NCBI GenBank assembly: GCA_964635055.1
Contig: CAZWMT010000002.1
Span: forward strand, 1 to 64,000
Length of the DNA stretch: 64,000 nt
From: JAEUJM01 sp964635055
GTDB taxonomy: Bacteria; Actinomycetota; Acidimicrobiia; Acidimicrobiales; DATDAH01
Reading direction: 5' to 3'
Shown: positions 17,218 through 26,200 of the stretch, piece by piece
Numbering within the stretch: position 1 is the stretch's first letter
Layout of the letters: each line of letters begins with the position of its first letter
Program-made: the position numbers and the translations under genes
Notes under the pieces: generated by a model
What the model was told of the DNA's origin: nothing
Seen by the model: only the letters and a program-made list of their open reading frames with translations
Database searches by the model: none

Positions 17218-17265
17218 CTTCCGGGAAGCCAAACCACCGACCGGGTGGTTTTCGGTGCCAGGAAC
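17218..17265. repeat. Palindromic repeat, copy 7
   Basis: CTTCCGGGAAG left arm, inner AAACCACC / GGTGGTTTT around GACCG, right arm GTGCCAGGAAC. Confidence 0.85.
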
Positions 17266-17445
17266 CGACCAGACCGTCGCCCGCCGACGTCAAACCACCG
17301 GGTGGTGGTCGGTTCTGGTGGTGTAGCGGCTGGGGCCGCCACGACGCCGTCGACCACACCCGGCCCTTGTGTCACCGTCGTCACAGGCGGACCATGCGGG
17401 TGAGTGCACCCGTTCGCCGAGCGGGCGCCGCCGCAGGGTTCCACC
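17266..17445 (+). other. Peptide-cassette promoter without a peptide gene
   Basis: The segment from about 17281 to 17405 matches 17700-17825 upstream of peptide gene 4, including a half-repeat (AAACCACC / GGTGGT, 17291-17317) and the operator. After the operator the match ends and repeat-associated sequence begins, so the peptide gene that should follow is missing, presumably lost by recombination between repeats. Confidence 0.6.
17368..17388 (+). promoter_or_regulatory. Orphan operator copy
   Basis: TGTCAC-CGTC-GTCACA then GGC, a full palindrome match with no peptide gene behind it. Confidence 0.6.
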
Positions 17446-17494
17446 GTTCCGGGAACGCAAAACCACCAGCTCGGTGGATTTCGGTGCCAAGAAC
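17446..17494. repeat. Palindromic repeat, copy 9
   Basis: Nearly identical to copy 6, including the 30 bases before it (the half-repeat at 17291-17317 is counted as copy 8). Confidence 0.88.
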
Positions 17495-17576
17495 CCCCCG
17501 CCCGAGCGCCGCCGCCGACGTCCCCCACCACCCTCCTCCCCAGCCGCCTTTCCCCGAGCCACCACCCGCCCGAGGA

Positions 17577-17626
17577 AACCCGGAAAGCCAAAGAGCCGCC
17601 GACCGGGGGTCTTCGCTGCCAAGAAC
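17577..17626. repeat. Palindromic repeat, copy 10 (degenerate)
   Basis: The right arm TGCCAAGAAC is kept; the inner stem has decayed to GAGCCGCC / GGGGGTCTT. Confidence 0.55.
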
Positions 17627-17786
17627 CTCAGTCGGACCGCCGCCGCCGGCGGTGCCCTCTCCCCAGGCGGCCCTGCTCACCGCCATCAGCCGGTCCGAAC
17701 CCTTCCCAACGGGCAACCACCAAGTGTCGTCGGTTCTGGTATCGGAGCGGCTGGGGGCCACGACGCCCTCGACCACACCTGACCCT

Positions 17787-17807
17787 TGTGTCACCGTCGT
17801 TACAGAC
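17787..17807 (+). promoter_or_regulatory. Operator of peptide gene 4
   Basis: TGTCAC-CGTC-GTTACA then GAC; ends 58 bases before the ATG. Confidence 0.7.
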
Positions 17808-17865
17808 GGACCATGCGGGGCAGGTGCACACTGCGACCAGCAACCCACCAGTAGAGGAGCCGGCC

Positions 17866-17988
17866 ATGACCGCCAAGGACATCAAGCCCACCAAGCAGGA
17901 CGACGACAAGGTCGCCGACGCCAAGACCGACGCCGACGACACCCGCAAGGCCGAGCGCAAGACAATGGCGAGCATCAAGGTCAAGTAG
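17866..17988 (+). CDS. Small peptide 4 of the KDIKP/KAERKT family (40 residues)
   Basis: ATG at 17866, GAGGAG ribosome site. It begins M-T-A-K-D-I-K-P-T-K-Q, has D-D-D-K-V and D-A-D-D-T-R-K-A-E-R-K-T, and ends M-A-S-I-K-V-K. The tail after K-T is again unlike the others. Own operator and own terminator. With peptide 3 it shows that the cassette of operator, peptide, hairpin and ~170 bp of repeat-bearing sequence has been copied as a unit. Confidence 0.75.
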   Translation: MTAKDIKPTKQDDDKVADAKTDADDTRKAERKTMASIKVK

Positions 17989-18005
17989 GGCATCGCTTCC
18001 CGCGG

Positions 18006-18032
18006 GAGGCCCGGGCGCTGCGCCCGGGCCTC
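18006..18032 (+). terminator. Terminator hairpin of peptide gene 4
   Basis: Perfect 12-bp stem GAGGCCCGGGCG and complement with a CTG loop, 18 bases after the stop; near copy of the peptide 3 terminator. Confidence 0.7.
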
Positions 18033-18141
18033 GCCGCGCTTGTGGACGCAACCGACCGAGCGCTCCCACCGGTACCCGGTCCGGCAAAGACCCGCGGAGA
18101 AGGAGAGCGTGCGCCGGCGGGCGCCGCCGCAGGGTTCCACC

Positions 18142-18190
18142 GTTCCGGGAACGCAAAACCACCCGCTCGGTGGTTTTCGGTGCCAAGAAC
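18142..18190. repeat. Palindromic repeat, copy 11
   Basis: GTTCCGGGAACG left arm, inner AAAACCACC / GGTGGTTTT around CGCTC, right arm GTGCCAAGAAC. Confidence 0.9.
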
Positions 18191-18305
18191 CCCCCGCCCG
18201 AGCGCCGCCGCCGACGTCCCCCACCACCCCCTCCCCCGCGGCCTTTCACCCACCCACACCACGAAGCCGCTTGGGACTTTCAGTGGTTCTCGATAGTCTT
18301 CATTC

Positions 18306-18854
18306 ATGACGACGGTCATGGCTGGTCACGAGGCGTTCACCATCGACGACCTCGACTCCTTCCCCCAGGACAGCAACCGCTACGAGCTGATCGAGGGAAG
18401 CCTGCACGTGACCCCGGCACCGGTCCCCATCCACCAACGCGTCGTCTTCGAGCTCGCCGCCACCTTGCGCGATGCGGCACCGCCCGAGTTCGAGGTGATG
18501 CTGGCGCCGCTCGACGTGCAACTGGGCGTCGACACTGTGGTGCAGCCCGACGTACTGGTCCGTGCCGCCGGCCCGCTGCCGGACAAGCGCCTCGAGGCCG
18601 CCCCGCTGCTCGTCGTGGAGATCCTGTCGGCGACGACCCGCCTGTACGACCTCGGCACCAAGCGGATGGCGTACCGCGAGGCCGGCGTCGGCGCCTACTG
18701 GGTGGTCGACCCCACCGTCCCGAGCATCACCGCCTGGCACTGGGACGGCGACGCCGCCACCGAGGTCGTGGCCGCCGGCGACGAGCCGGCCACGCTCGCG
18801 TGGCCGTTCGCGGTGACCGTCACACCGGCCCGCCTCCTGCTCGCCGGCGGCTGA
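18306..18854 (+). CDS. Uma2-family (DUF820) putative endonuclease
   Basis: 182 residues, ATG at 18306. PD-(D/E)xK-type Uma2 layout: R-Y-E-L-I-E-G-S-L-H-V-T-P near the start, H-Q-R-V-V-F-E-L, the catalytic strand V-V-Q-P-D-V-L-V, then L-L-V-V-E-I-L-S-A-T-T-R and K-R-M-A-Y-R-E-A-G-V-x-A-Y-W-V-V-D-P. These genes are often multi-copy and linked with mobile or repeat-rich DNA; substrate unknown. A 5' remnant of a paralogue lies at 28440-28535. Confidence 0.88.
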   Translation: MTTVMAGHEAFTIDDLDSFPQDSNRYELIEGSLHVTPAPVPIHQRVVFELAATLRDAAPPEFEVMLAPLDVQLGVDTVVQPDVLVRAAGPLPDKRLEAAPLLVVEILSATTRLYDLGTKRMAYREAGVGAYWVVDPTVPSITAWHWDGDAATEVVAAGDEPATLAWPFAVTVTPARLLLAGG

Positions 18855-18982
18855 ACCTGGTCCTCCACGGGTATCCACGCGGGTTGGTCAGCGCCCGACC
18901 GACCCCACCCATGCCTGGGCCGGCCAAGAAACCGCGAGAACGGAGGGCGTGCGCCGGGCGGGCGCCGCCGCAGGGTCCCACG

Positions 18983-19031
18983 GTTCCAGGAGCGCAAAAC
19001 CACCCGCTCGGTGGTTTTCGGTGCCAAGAAC
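18983..19031. repeat. Palindromic repeat, copy 12
   Basis: GTTCCAGGAGCG left arm, inner AAAACCACC / GGTGGTTTT, right arm GTGCCAAGAAC; shares the upstream GGCGCCGCCGCAGGGT flank with copies 6, 9 and 11. Confidence 0.9.
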
Positions 19032-19106
19032 GCCGGGCCGGACCGCCGGCGTCCCCCACCACCCCTCTCCTCGCGGCCTTTCCCCACCCCGCCACCCGCC
19101 CGAACC

Positions 19107-19155
19107 ATTCCGGGAAGCCAAAACCACCGAGCCGGTGGTTCTCGGTTCCCAGAAC
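19107..19155. repeat. Palindromic repeat, copy 13
   Basis: ATTCCGGGAAG left arm, inner AAAACCACC / GGTGGTTCT around GAGCC, right arm GTTCCCAGAAC; 14 bp from the 3' end of the DUF559-type gene. Confidence 0.85.
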
Positions 19156-19169
19156 CGCCCCCCGCCGCT

Positions 19170-20104
19170 TCACACCAGCCCCAGGAGGGCCCGCCGCTGC
19201 GCCAGCACCGTCGTGATGATGCGGGCGACGTAGGCGGGTCGGTAGCGGACGTCGTTCCAGCTGAAGCGGAGGACGTGCCAGCCCAGGGCGGTGAGCTCGG
19301 CATCGCGGACCTTGTCGTCCAGCCAGTTGTCGAACTTGGCGCCGTGCTCCTCGTAGCCGTCAACCTCGATGTTGAGCATCTCGGCCACGTAGGCGAAGTC
19401 GAGGCGCCGCCACTCGCCGGCCACCAGCACCCGGACCTGGAACTCGGGCTTGGGCAGACGGCGCGATCGGCACAGCTCGGCCATCACCGGCTCGAGCATG
19501 CCGTCGGCCCGCTGGTTGCCCAGCGCTCGCCGGTCGAGCACCTCACCCAGCACGCCGGCGCCGCGGCGGCCTCGTCCGCCGAGACGCTCACGGAACGCCC
19601 GGGCGCCGGCGAGCGTGACGATCTTGCGCGTCGTCAGCGACTCGAGCGCGATCGCCACCTGGTCAGGGCCGACGACGGCGCCCAGGTCGACGAGCATGCG
19701 CAGTGGGTTGGTCACCGGGATCCCGTGGCGGCGCACGACCTGATCCGGCGACAGGTCGAGCGACCGGTGCACGATCACGCCACGGGGCCGGGGGCAACGC
19801 GGGCGGTCGACGCTGACCTCGAAGGGCGGGGCACCGCCGGGCAGATCGACCCCCCACAGTGGCGGAGCGCCCCGGTGCGACGCCGCCCCGTCGGTGGCCA
19901 GGGTGGCGGCCGGCATCATCCGGTTCCACGTGATCGGGGCCCCCGACAGGGGTACACACCAGAGTGGACGGCCACCAGGCGCCCACTGCTCAGCGCATGG
20001 TCGATCTCGCGGGCGGTCCATCCGGCGGCGGCCAGCAGTTGCCCGCTGAGGACGAGACCATGTTGGCGGGCGCCGAGACGGTGGAGCTCGAATTCGCTTC
20101 GCAT
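19170..20104 (-). pseudogene. DUF559/AbiEi-type protein gene with a single-base frameshift
   Basis: The first part (ATG at 20104) encodes an AbiEi-like winged helix: G-A-R-Q-H-G-L-V-L-S-G-Q-L-L-A-A-A-G-W-T and L-V-A-V-H-S-G-V-Y-P. That frame stops at 19916. The rest of the protein continues in another frame from about 19955 (L-S-G-A-P-I-T-W-N-R ... D-L-P-G-G) to a DUF559/Vsr-like nuclease domain (R-L-D-F-A-Y, I-E-V-D-G-Y-E-E-H, D-A-E-L-T-A-L-G-W-H-V-L-R-F). One extra C in the CCCC run near 19955 would restore a single ~311-residue protein. Either a real null mutation or a sequencing error in a short homopolymer. Confidence 0.8.
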
Positions 20105-20140
20105 ACCTCCAAGTACACCGAGGAGGTATGACAGTGACCC

Positions 20141-20836
20141 TCAGCAGGTGATGTCGAGGGCCACGGTGACCGCCGACTCGTCGACGACCGACTGGCCGGT
20201 GATCTCGACCTGGCCGCCGTCGGCGGTGAGCTCGCCCGTGGCGGACTCGAGGTTCAGGGCGGCGGCGGGGTCATCGCTGAGTACCAGCCGGGCGGTGGAC
20301 AGCGTGACCGGGCCGTCGCCCTCGGCGGTGACGATGATGAGGCCGTCGCCTGCGACGGCCGGGCCTGCGCTCGCGCCGATGTACAGGTGGCGGTAGCCGT
20401 AGCCAGCCAGGTCGTCGGCCTCGTTCGTGCCGCACCAGCCGCCGGCGAGGGTGATCTCGGTGCCGTCGGCGGGACCGCCGCTCACCGTCGCCGTGGCCGT
20501 GGCCGGCCCGTCCGCGCACGCGTCGGTGATGCGGTCGATGGCGTCGGAGTCCTCGTTCTGCGCTTCGGCGACATCGTCGACCAGCTCGGGCGGCGCAAGG
20601 CTCACGAGATCGCCGCTGGTGTTCGTCCCGCTGACGAGCGAGGCGCACAACGCCTCGAGGCTCGGCCCCGCCGCGGTCGTCGTCGTGACGCCGGCCGCGG
20701 TCTCGGTGGTCGCGTCGTCGCCCGCAGACGCATCGGCCGCATCGTCGGAGCCGCCGCCGTCGCTGCTGCACGAGGCGAGGGCCAGCACGAGCGCGATGGC
20801 CAGAGCGAGGGCGGTTCGCCGCGGGATGAACGCCAT
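20141..20836 (-). CDS. Lipoprotein of unknown function (231 residues)
   Basis: ATG at 20836 with a GAGGAG ribosome site. Lipoprotein signal: A-L-A-L-A-I-A-L-V-L-A-L-A-S-C-S-S (lipobox L-A-S-C), then a long Asp/Thr/Ala-rich linker, then a ~150-residue beta-rich domain with four further Cys (C-A-S-L, D-A-C-A-D, G-W-C-G-T, final D-I-T-C). Attached to the outer membrane face. I do not recognise the domain. Intergenic 20837-21097 separates it from the divergent third luxR-type gene. Confidence 0.75.
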   Translation of the reverse strand: MAFIPRRTALALAIALVLALASCSSDGGGSDDAADASAGDDATTETAAGVTTTTAAGPSLEALCASLVSGTNTSGDLVSLAPPELVDDVAEAQNEDSDAIDRITDACADGPATATATVSGGPADGTEITLAGGWCGTNEADDLAGYGYRHLYIGASAGPAVAGDGLIIVTAEGDGPVTLSTARLVLSDDPAAALNLESATGELTADGGQVEITGQSVVDESAVTVALDITC

Positions 20837-21045
20837 GGTCTGCTCCTCTGGGTCGGTGACCGGCTCCCGCCATTGTCCGCCAAACGGACGGTCCTGCGCA
20901 TCGGCAATCTGCGCCAACCTGCGACCTGGCGGAGCCGGACCTCGCGGAGGACGAACGCCGAGCAGACCCCCGCCCTACCCAGGCACGAGCCCGGCGTCCC
21001 CGCAGGCGCGACCCAGCCGCACCGCGTGGCCGACGTCACATGGTG

Positions 21046-21066
21046 AGTGTCATCTGGCGGACAGAG
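21046..21066 (+). promoter_or_regulatory. Weak operator-like site upstream of luxR-type copy 3
   Basis: TGTCAT-CTGG-CGGACA, a poor match to the palindrome. It ends 31 bases before the ATG, the same spacing as at the other two luxR-type genes, which is the main reason to list it. Confidence 0.3.
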
Positions 21067-21097
21067 CCGGCCGCCGAAGTGGCGGATCGTTCAGGGC

Positions 21098-21562
21098 ATG
21101 GACGCCACCCGCCTGTCTCCCCGGGAACACGAGGCCCTGCACCTGGTGGTCGGGGGCGCCACCACGTCCACCATCGCGGCACGCCTCGGTGTGATGCCCC
21201 GGACCGTCGATGCCTTCGTCGGCTCGGCCATGCGGAAGCTCGGGGCTCGCACCCGCCTGCAGGCCGCCGCCACGCTTGCTCGTGATCGCGGCTCGGCCTC
21301 CGGCCCCCGCGGCACGGTCCCTCGGCTCTCGCCCCCCGAACGGGAGCTGCTCGGGCTGCTGGCCTCGGGCGAGACGGTGACCCGCGCCGCGTCGCTCGTG
21401 GGCCTGAGCCGACGCTCGGCCGTGCGCCACCTGTTGCTGCTGCGCCAGGCCGCGGACGTGGACTCCGTGATCGAGTTGGTGGTCCTGGTGGAAGCCGAGG
21501 GCACCGGTCGGCCCCCCGTCCACACCTCGCTCAGCAGTCCTCCGCCGGTGCCTCGACCGTGA
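21098..21562 (+). CDS. LuxR-type HTH regulator, copy 3 (diverged)
   Basis: 154 residues, ATG at 21098. Same architecture as the other two: LuxR-type HTH (L-S-P-R-E-H-E-A-L, I-A-A-R-L-G-V-M-P-R-T-V-D, L-G-A-R-T-R-L-Q-A) followed by a second HTH-like unit (E-R-E-L-L-G-L-L-A-S-G-E-T-V, S-R-R-S-A-V-R-H-L-L). Identity to copies 1 and 2 is moderate, so it is an older paralogue. Its 3' end overlaps the convergent hydrolase gene by 32 bp. Confidence 0.8.
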   Translation: MDATRLSPREHEALHLVVGGATTSTIAARLGVMPRTVDAFVGSAMRKLGARTRLQAAATLARDRGSASGPRGTVPRLSPPERELLGLLASGETVTRAASLVGLSRRSAVRHLLLLRQAADVDSVIELVVLVEAEGTGRPPVHTSLSSPPPVPRP

Positions 21563-23003
21563 CGAGGTAGCGACCGACGGCGGTGTCGGCGCACGGGATC
21601 CCGCCGCTCGCGTGCTGGTCGGCCTCGACGGTGAGGAGGTGGCCGTTCTCGAGGGTGGCGGCCACGTTGCGGGCCTCGTCGATGACGGTGACGTAGTCGC
21701 CGGTGTTGCCCACGACCAGGATGGGCGGCGAGCCGGGCGCCACGACCGGGTCCATCGAGCGGTTGGGCTCGGCCGGCCAGAACGCGCACGGGCGCAACTC
21801 GTTGGCCTCCACCGCGCCGATGCGGGGGGCGATGGCCACCACCCGGTCGACGAAGGCGTCCCACTCGCGGGCGCCGACGGGGTGGGGCTCGTCGGCGCAC
21901 CAGATGGCCGCGTACGACGTGTACGGGCTCGTCAGGTCGTAGTCGGCGGCCTGCTCGGCGAGAGCGGTGCCGTCGCCGGCCACCGCGTCGGCGAGGCCCT
22001 GGAGGTAGCCCGCCCACTGGTCCTCGCCGTAAGTGGCGAAGAACGAGGCCCGGCCGAACTCGGCGGGTCCCAATCCGTGCTCGCCGCCGGGCAGGCGCTG
22101 CACCTCCACGGCGGCGGCCACGGTGTCGAAGGCGGCCTGCGGGTCGTCCACCGGGCACTGCGGGTCGTCGAGACAGGAGGCGAAGATCGCGTCGAGGCCC
22201 CGCTCATAGCCGGCGGCCTGGGCCAGGTAGAACTGCTCGTGGTCCCGGGTGGGATCGACGACGCCATCGAGCACCATGGCCCGGACGTGGGTGGGGAACT
22301 GGGCGGCGTAGCGCGCCCCGATGAGCGTGCCGTACGAGTACCCGAGGTAGTTGATTCGATTCTCGCCGACGGCGATGCGCATGGCCTCGAGGTCGCGGGC
22401 CTCGTTGTCGGCGCCCAGGAAGGGCAGCGCGTCGCCGTCCTCGGCCTCGCACTCGGCGGCGACGGCACGGGCCGTGCGGTTCAGCGTCCGGCGCTCGCCC
22501 CGGTCGTCCGGGCTCGGGTCGGCCTGGAGCCACGCCGTGACCGAGTCGCCGCACTCCAGGTCCGAGCTACGGCCCACGCCGCGGGGGTCCCAGCCGATGA
22601 GGTCGAAACGCTCGGCGACGACGGCCGGGAACCTCCCGAGCACGGCCGCGCCGATACCCGTGCCGCCGGGGCCGCCCGGGTTCACCCACAGTGAGCCCAG
22701 CCGGCGCTCGGGATCCGCGGCCGGCACCCGCACCATGGCGATGTCGGTGGTCGCCCCCTCGGGGTCGTTCCAGTCGAGCGGGACCGTCAGGGTGGCACAC
22801 TGGTACTCGGGGTCGCAGTCCTCCCAGGTCACCGGCTCGGGCTCGAACGGCAGCGGCGGCGCGGTCGTGGGGGGCGTAGGGGCGGTTGTGGTCGATGTCG
22901 GGGCGGCGTCGCCGGCACCGCCTCCACTCGAGCAGGCCGCCGCCAGGAGCGCGAGCACCACGACCACCGGGACGCGTACCCAGGCCCGGCGCGCGCCCGC
23001 CAC
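21531..23003 (-). CDS. Secreted alpha/beta-hydrolase, TAP (tripeptidyl aminopeptidase) type
   Basis: About 490 residues from GTG at 23003, set by a lipoprotein-like signal (V-V-V-V-L-A-L-L-A-A-A-C-S-S-G) and a Thr/Pro linker. The hydrolase core has L-W-V-N-P-G-G-P-G-G-T-G (oxyanion), D-P-R-G-V-G-R-S, the nucleophile elbow G-Y-S-Y-G (Ser near 221), and the C-terminal TAP-like domain with G-N-T-G-D-Y-V-T and E-A-D-Q-H-A-S-G-G (catalytic His). Proline-type aminopeptidases of this family trim exported peptides. A link to the small peptides is possible but unsupported. Repeat copy 14 lies 14 bp upstream of the start. Confidence 0.88.
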   Translation of the reverse strand: MAGARRAWVRVPVVVVLALLAAACSSGGGAGDAAPTSTTTAPTPPTTAPPLPFEPEPVTWEDCDPEYQCATLTVPLDWNDPEGATTDIAMVRVPAADPERRLGSLWVNPGGPGGTGIGAAVLGRFPAVVAERFDLIGWDPRGVGRSSDLECGDSVTAWLQADPSPDDRGERRTLNRTARAVAAECEAEDGDALPFLGADNEARDLEAMRIAVGENRINYLGYSYGTLIGARYAAQFPTHVRAMVLDGVVDPTRDHEQFYLAQAAGYERGLDAIFASCLDDPQCPVDDPQAAFDTVAAAVEVQRLPGGEHGLGPAEFGRASFFATYGEDQWAGYLQGLADAVAGDGTALAEQAADYDLTSPYTSYAAIWCADEPHPVGAREWDAFVDRVVAIAPRIGAVEANELRPCAFWPAEPNRSMDPVVAPGSPPILVVGNTGDYVTVIDEARNVAATLENGHLLTVEADQHASGGIPCADTAVGRYLVTVEAPAEDC

Positions 23004-23016
23004 CGTCGGCCCGACG

Positions 23017-23066
23017 GTTCCGGGAACCCTGGACCACCGAGCGAGTTGTTCTCGGTTCCCAAGAAC
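23017..23066. repeat. Palindromic repeat, copy 14
   Basis: GTTCCGGGAAC left arm, inner GGACCACC / GTTGTTCT (partly decayed), right arm GTTCCCAAGAAC. Confidence 0.75.
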
Positions 23067-23165
23067 GGTGAACCGGTGGCGGGGCGAGCGAAGATCGGCA
23101 GGGAAGGAGGGTGCCCGGCGCCGCCTCCCCCGCGGGGTTTCCGTCCGTCGGCGGACCGGTCTGGC

Positions 23166-23214
23166 GTTCTTGGTAGCCAAAACCACCGGGCGGGTGGGTT
23201 TCGGTGCCAAGAAC
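23166..23214. repeat. Palindromic repeat, copy 15
   Basis: GTTCTTGGTAGC left arm, inner AAAACCACC / GGTGGGTTT, right arm GTGCCAAGAAC; 20 bp beyond the stop of the large cyclase-STAND gene. Confidence 0.88.
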
Positions 23215-23233
23215 GGCGAGCGCGCCGCCGGCG

Positions 23234-26200
23234 TCAGGCGCCGGCGGGCCATTCCTCGCAAGTCTTCTGGTACGAGCCGGCGTTGGGGAGGTAGGTGTCC
23301 CACTCCTCCTGGGTCAGGTTGCGGCCGGCGAGGCGACAGGCGGCGTCGCGCCAGTGGTCGGGCACCAGGTCCCACGTCTCGACGCCGTCCTCGCGGCTGA
23401 GCACCATGAAACCGCCCGTCGGCGACAGTTCGCCGTTCTGCGCGGCGACCAGCGATCCAAGCTGGATTGGATCGCCGATCACCGATCGGGATGCGGTGTC
23501 GATCACGGAGTACCGATTGCTCAAGTCAGCGACGCCGAGCGTGCGACCGTCATCACTGATGTTGAGGTTCAACCCGACGCCTTTGATGTCTGGGAACGGC
23601 TCCCCGATGCTCTCGAGCGACGGGAGGGCGAGTTCCTCGAGCCCTCCGTCGTTCGCCGCCACGAACACGGCCTCGCTGTCAGGACGGAAGATCGCCGCAG
23701 ATACGCCGCTCACCGGTCCGGCGACCAGTTCGCCCGTGTGCGTGTCGTACACCGACCCTTGTCCGCTGAGGGAGGCGACGAAGATGAGGCGACCGTCGTT
23801 GCTGAGGGCCTGGATGCGGGCGGCACCGTCAGCCTGGATGCTGGGGAAGGGACGCTCGCCGTTGGCGGCGTAGAAGTCGATCGTGCCGTCCTCCCTGCCG
23901 ACGGCGACGAAGCCTGTCTGTCGACTGATGATCGCGTTGACGAACCCGGTGGCATCGAACTCGATCGGCGGTGGGATGCGGTGGCCGGCATCGATGTCGT
24001 ACAGACCCGCGGTCAGGTCCGAGAACAAACCAAGCAGGGTGCGATCACCGGTGTAGCCACCGAGCCGCATGTCGATGTGCTCGACGATTGCTCGGCCGCT
24101 CACAGGATCCCAGACCTGCGCAGGTCCGTCGTGGGCGTCGACGAGGAGCACACTGCTTGCGTCGGGAGCGATCTGCTGCGGCAGGGTCTCCACAGTCGCG
24201 TCACCGAGTGGCGTCACGATCGCACCGTCCCGCCCGACGCTCAACCCGCCGGCCGCGGCCTCGCTACCGCTGGTGAACACGAGCTGTTCATCACGAAGCG
24301 ACATCCCTGCGAGCACACCCAGCCGGTTGTCGAGCTCGACGCCCGTGGGAGCCCCGTCGCTCGGATCGAGTCCCACCACTGTCCCGCCGGTCGCGGACAC
24401 GTACAAGACATCGCCGTTGGGAGAGAACACGCCCTGATCGGTGAGCTTGAAGCTGGCCCAGTCGATGCTCCCGTCGGCGGGGTCAGCGGCCAGCAGCGAG
24501 GGATCGACCGCATTGTCGAAGGCGATGATCTGGTCGCCGTCAGGCCGGTAGACCAGCTCACCCAGCTCGGGTTCGTACTTGACCGCGGACGGCTCGCTCG
24601 CCACCACCATGCGCCGGGTGGCCGGGTCCCAGAACTCGACGGACGAATCGGGGCGTAACACCGCCAGTTGGCGCTCGGTCGGTGAGAAGGCCAGGGCGAC
24701 GGCGTCGCCGTCGTCGATGATGGCGTCGCCGGCGCCGTAGAGCTCGTTGGCGCCGTCCACCGGTGAGGGCGCCTCGACGTTCGTGGGGTCGGTCTGCGCC
24801 GGAAGCACGCCGGCCTCGTCGCCAGACTCGAGGTCGAAGAGCGCCACCGTGCCGTCCTCGCCGCCGACGGCGATGAGCCCGAGCCGGGCGCTGGCCGCGA
24901 GGGCGAACAGCGGTTGGCCGGCGTCGATCGAGCGGCCCACGACCTCGTGGGAGCGGGGGTCGATGCGGACGATCTCCCCCGTGTCAGCCCTGGCCACCAC
25001 CACCGTCTCATCGCGCCCGGCGGGCTGGTCGTCGGCCACGAAGACGTGGACGAGGGCGTCGGGATCGTCACCGACGGCGATCGTGTCGGCCACCGGTTGG
25101 CCGCTGTCGAGGTCAGAGAACCCGACCATCCCGTCGCGGGTGCCGTAGACGAGGGTGTCACCTCTCAGTGTCGCCCCAGTGGGAACACCATCAGTGGGCG
25201 TGTAGCCGAAGAAGGAACGGTTCCGCTGCAACGTCGTGAACAGCGCCGAGCGACTGGCGGCGTTGTCACGTTGTGCGTTGGCTTGGCGGGCGAGCAGGAA
25301 GGCCAAGCTCGGGTTGGACTCGGCCAGGTCCACTGACTGGGAGATGAGCCGCTCGAAATCGGCGTCGGCGGTACGGGCGTCGGCGGTGGCCCGTTGGTCG
25401 TTGGCCTCGGAGCGTTGCTGGAAGGCGACCACGCCGGCGATGAGGGCGCAGACCAGCAACACACCGACGCCGGCGAGGGCCCGGCGGAGGCGGCGGTTCT
25501 GGACGCGTTGGCGGCGGACTTCGGCTTCTTCGACGTCGCGCGAGGCGGCGAGGAACTGCTGGTCGCGGTCGGTGAGCGCCGCCGTGGCGGAGGCGTCGAG
25601 GGCGGCGACGAGGCGCGGACCGCGGTAGAGGTCGGCGGGGTCGCGGCCGCCGTGGTCCCAGTCCGCGGCGGCGGTGGAGAGGTGGCGCAGGGCGCGCAGC
25701 GTCTCGCGGTCCTCGTCGAGCCAGTCGCGCAGGCGGGGCCACTCGCGGATGAGGGCCTCGTGGGCCACCTCGACGGTGTCGTCGCCGACGGTCACCAGCC
25801 GCGACCCGACGAGCACGGTGAGCACGGGTTCGAGGCGGTCGGCGCCGCCGGCCCGCTCGTCGAGGTCGGCGCGCTGCGCCCGCCGGCGGGTGTCCTCGGT
25901 GCCTTCACCCAGCTCGGTGAGGTCGAGGAACAGGCTGCGGGCGATCTGTTGCTGGTCGGCGGTGAGGCCGGTGGCGTACACGTTCTCGGCCGTGCGGGCG
26001 ATGGCGCCGCGGGCGCCGCCGGCGTCGCGGTAGCCCGCCAGGGTCAGGGCCCGGTGCTCGCGGCGCTCCCACGTCTCGTAGAGCGCGTGGGACAGCAGGG
26101 GCAGGCCGCCCGGTTCGCCGGCCACGTCGTGGATCATGGCGTCGGCCAGGCCCGGCTCGAGGGTGAGGTCGGCGCGGCGGGCCGGGCCCTCGATCACCGC

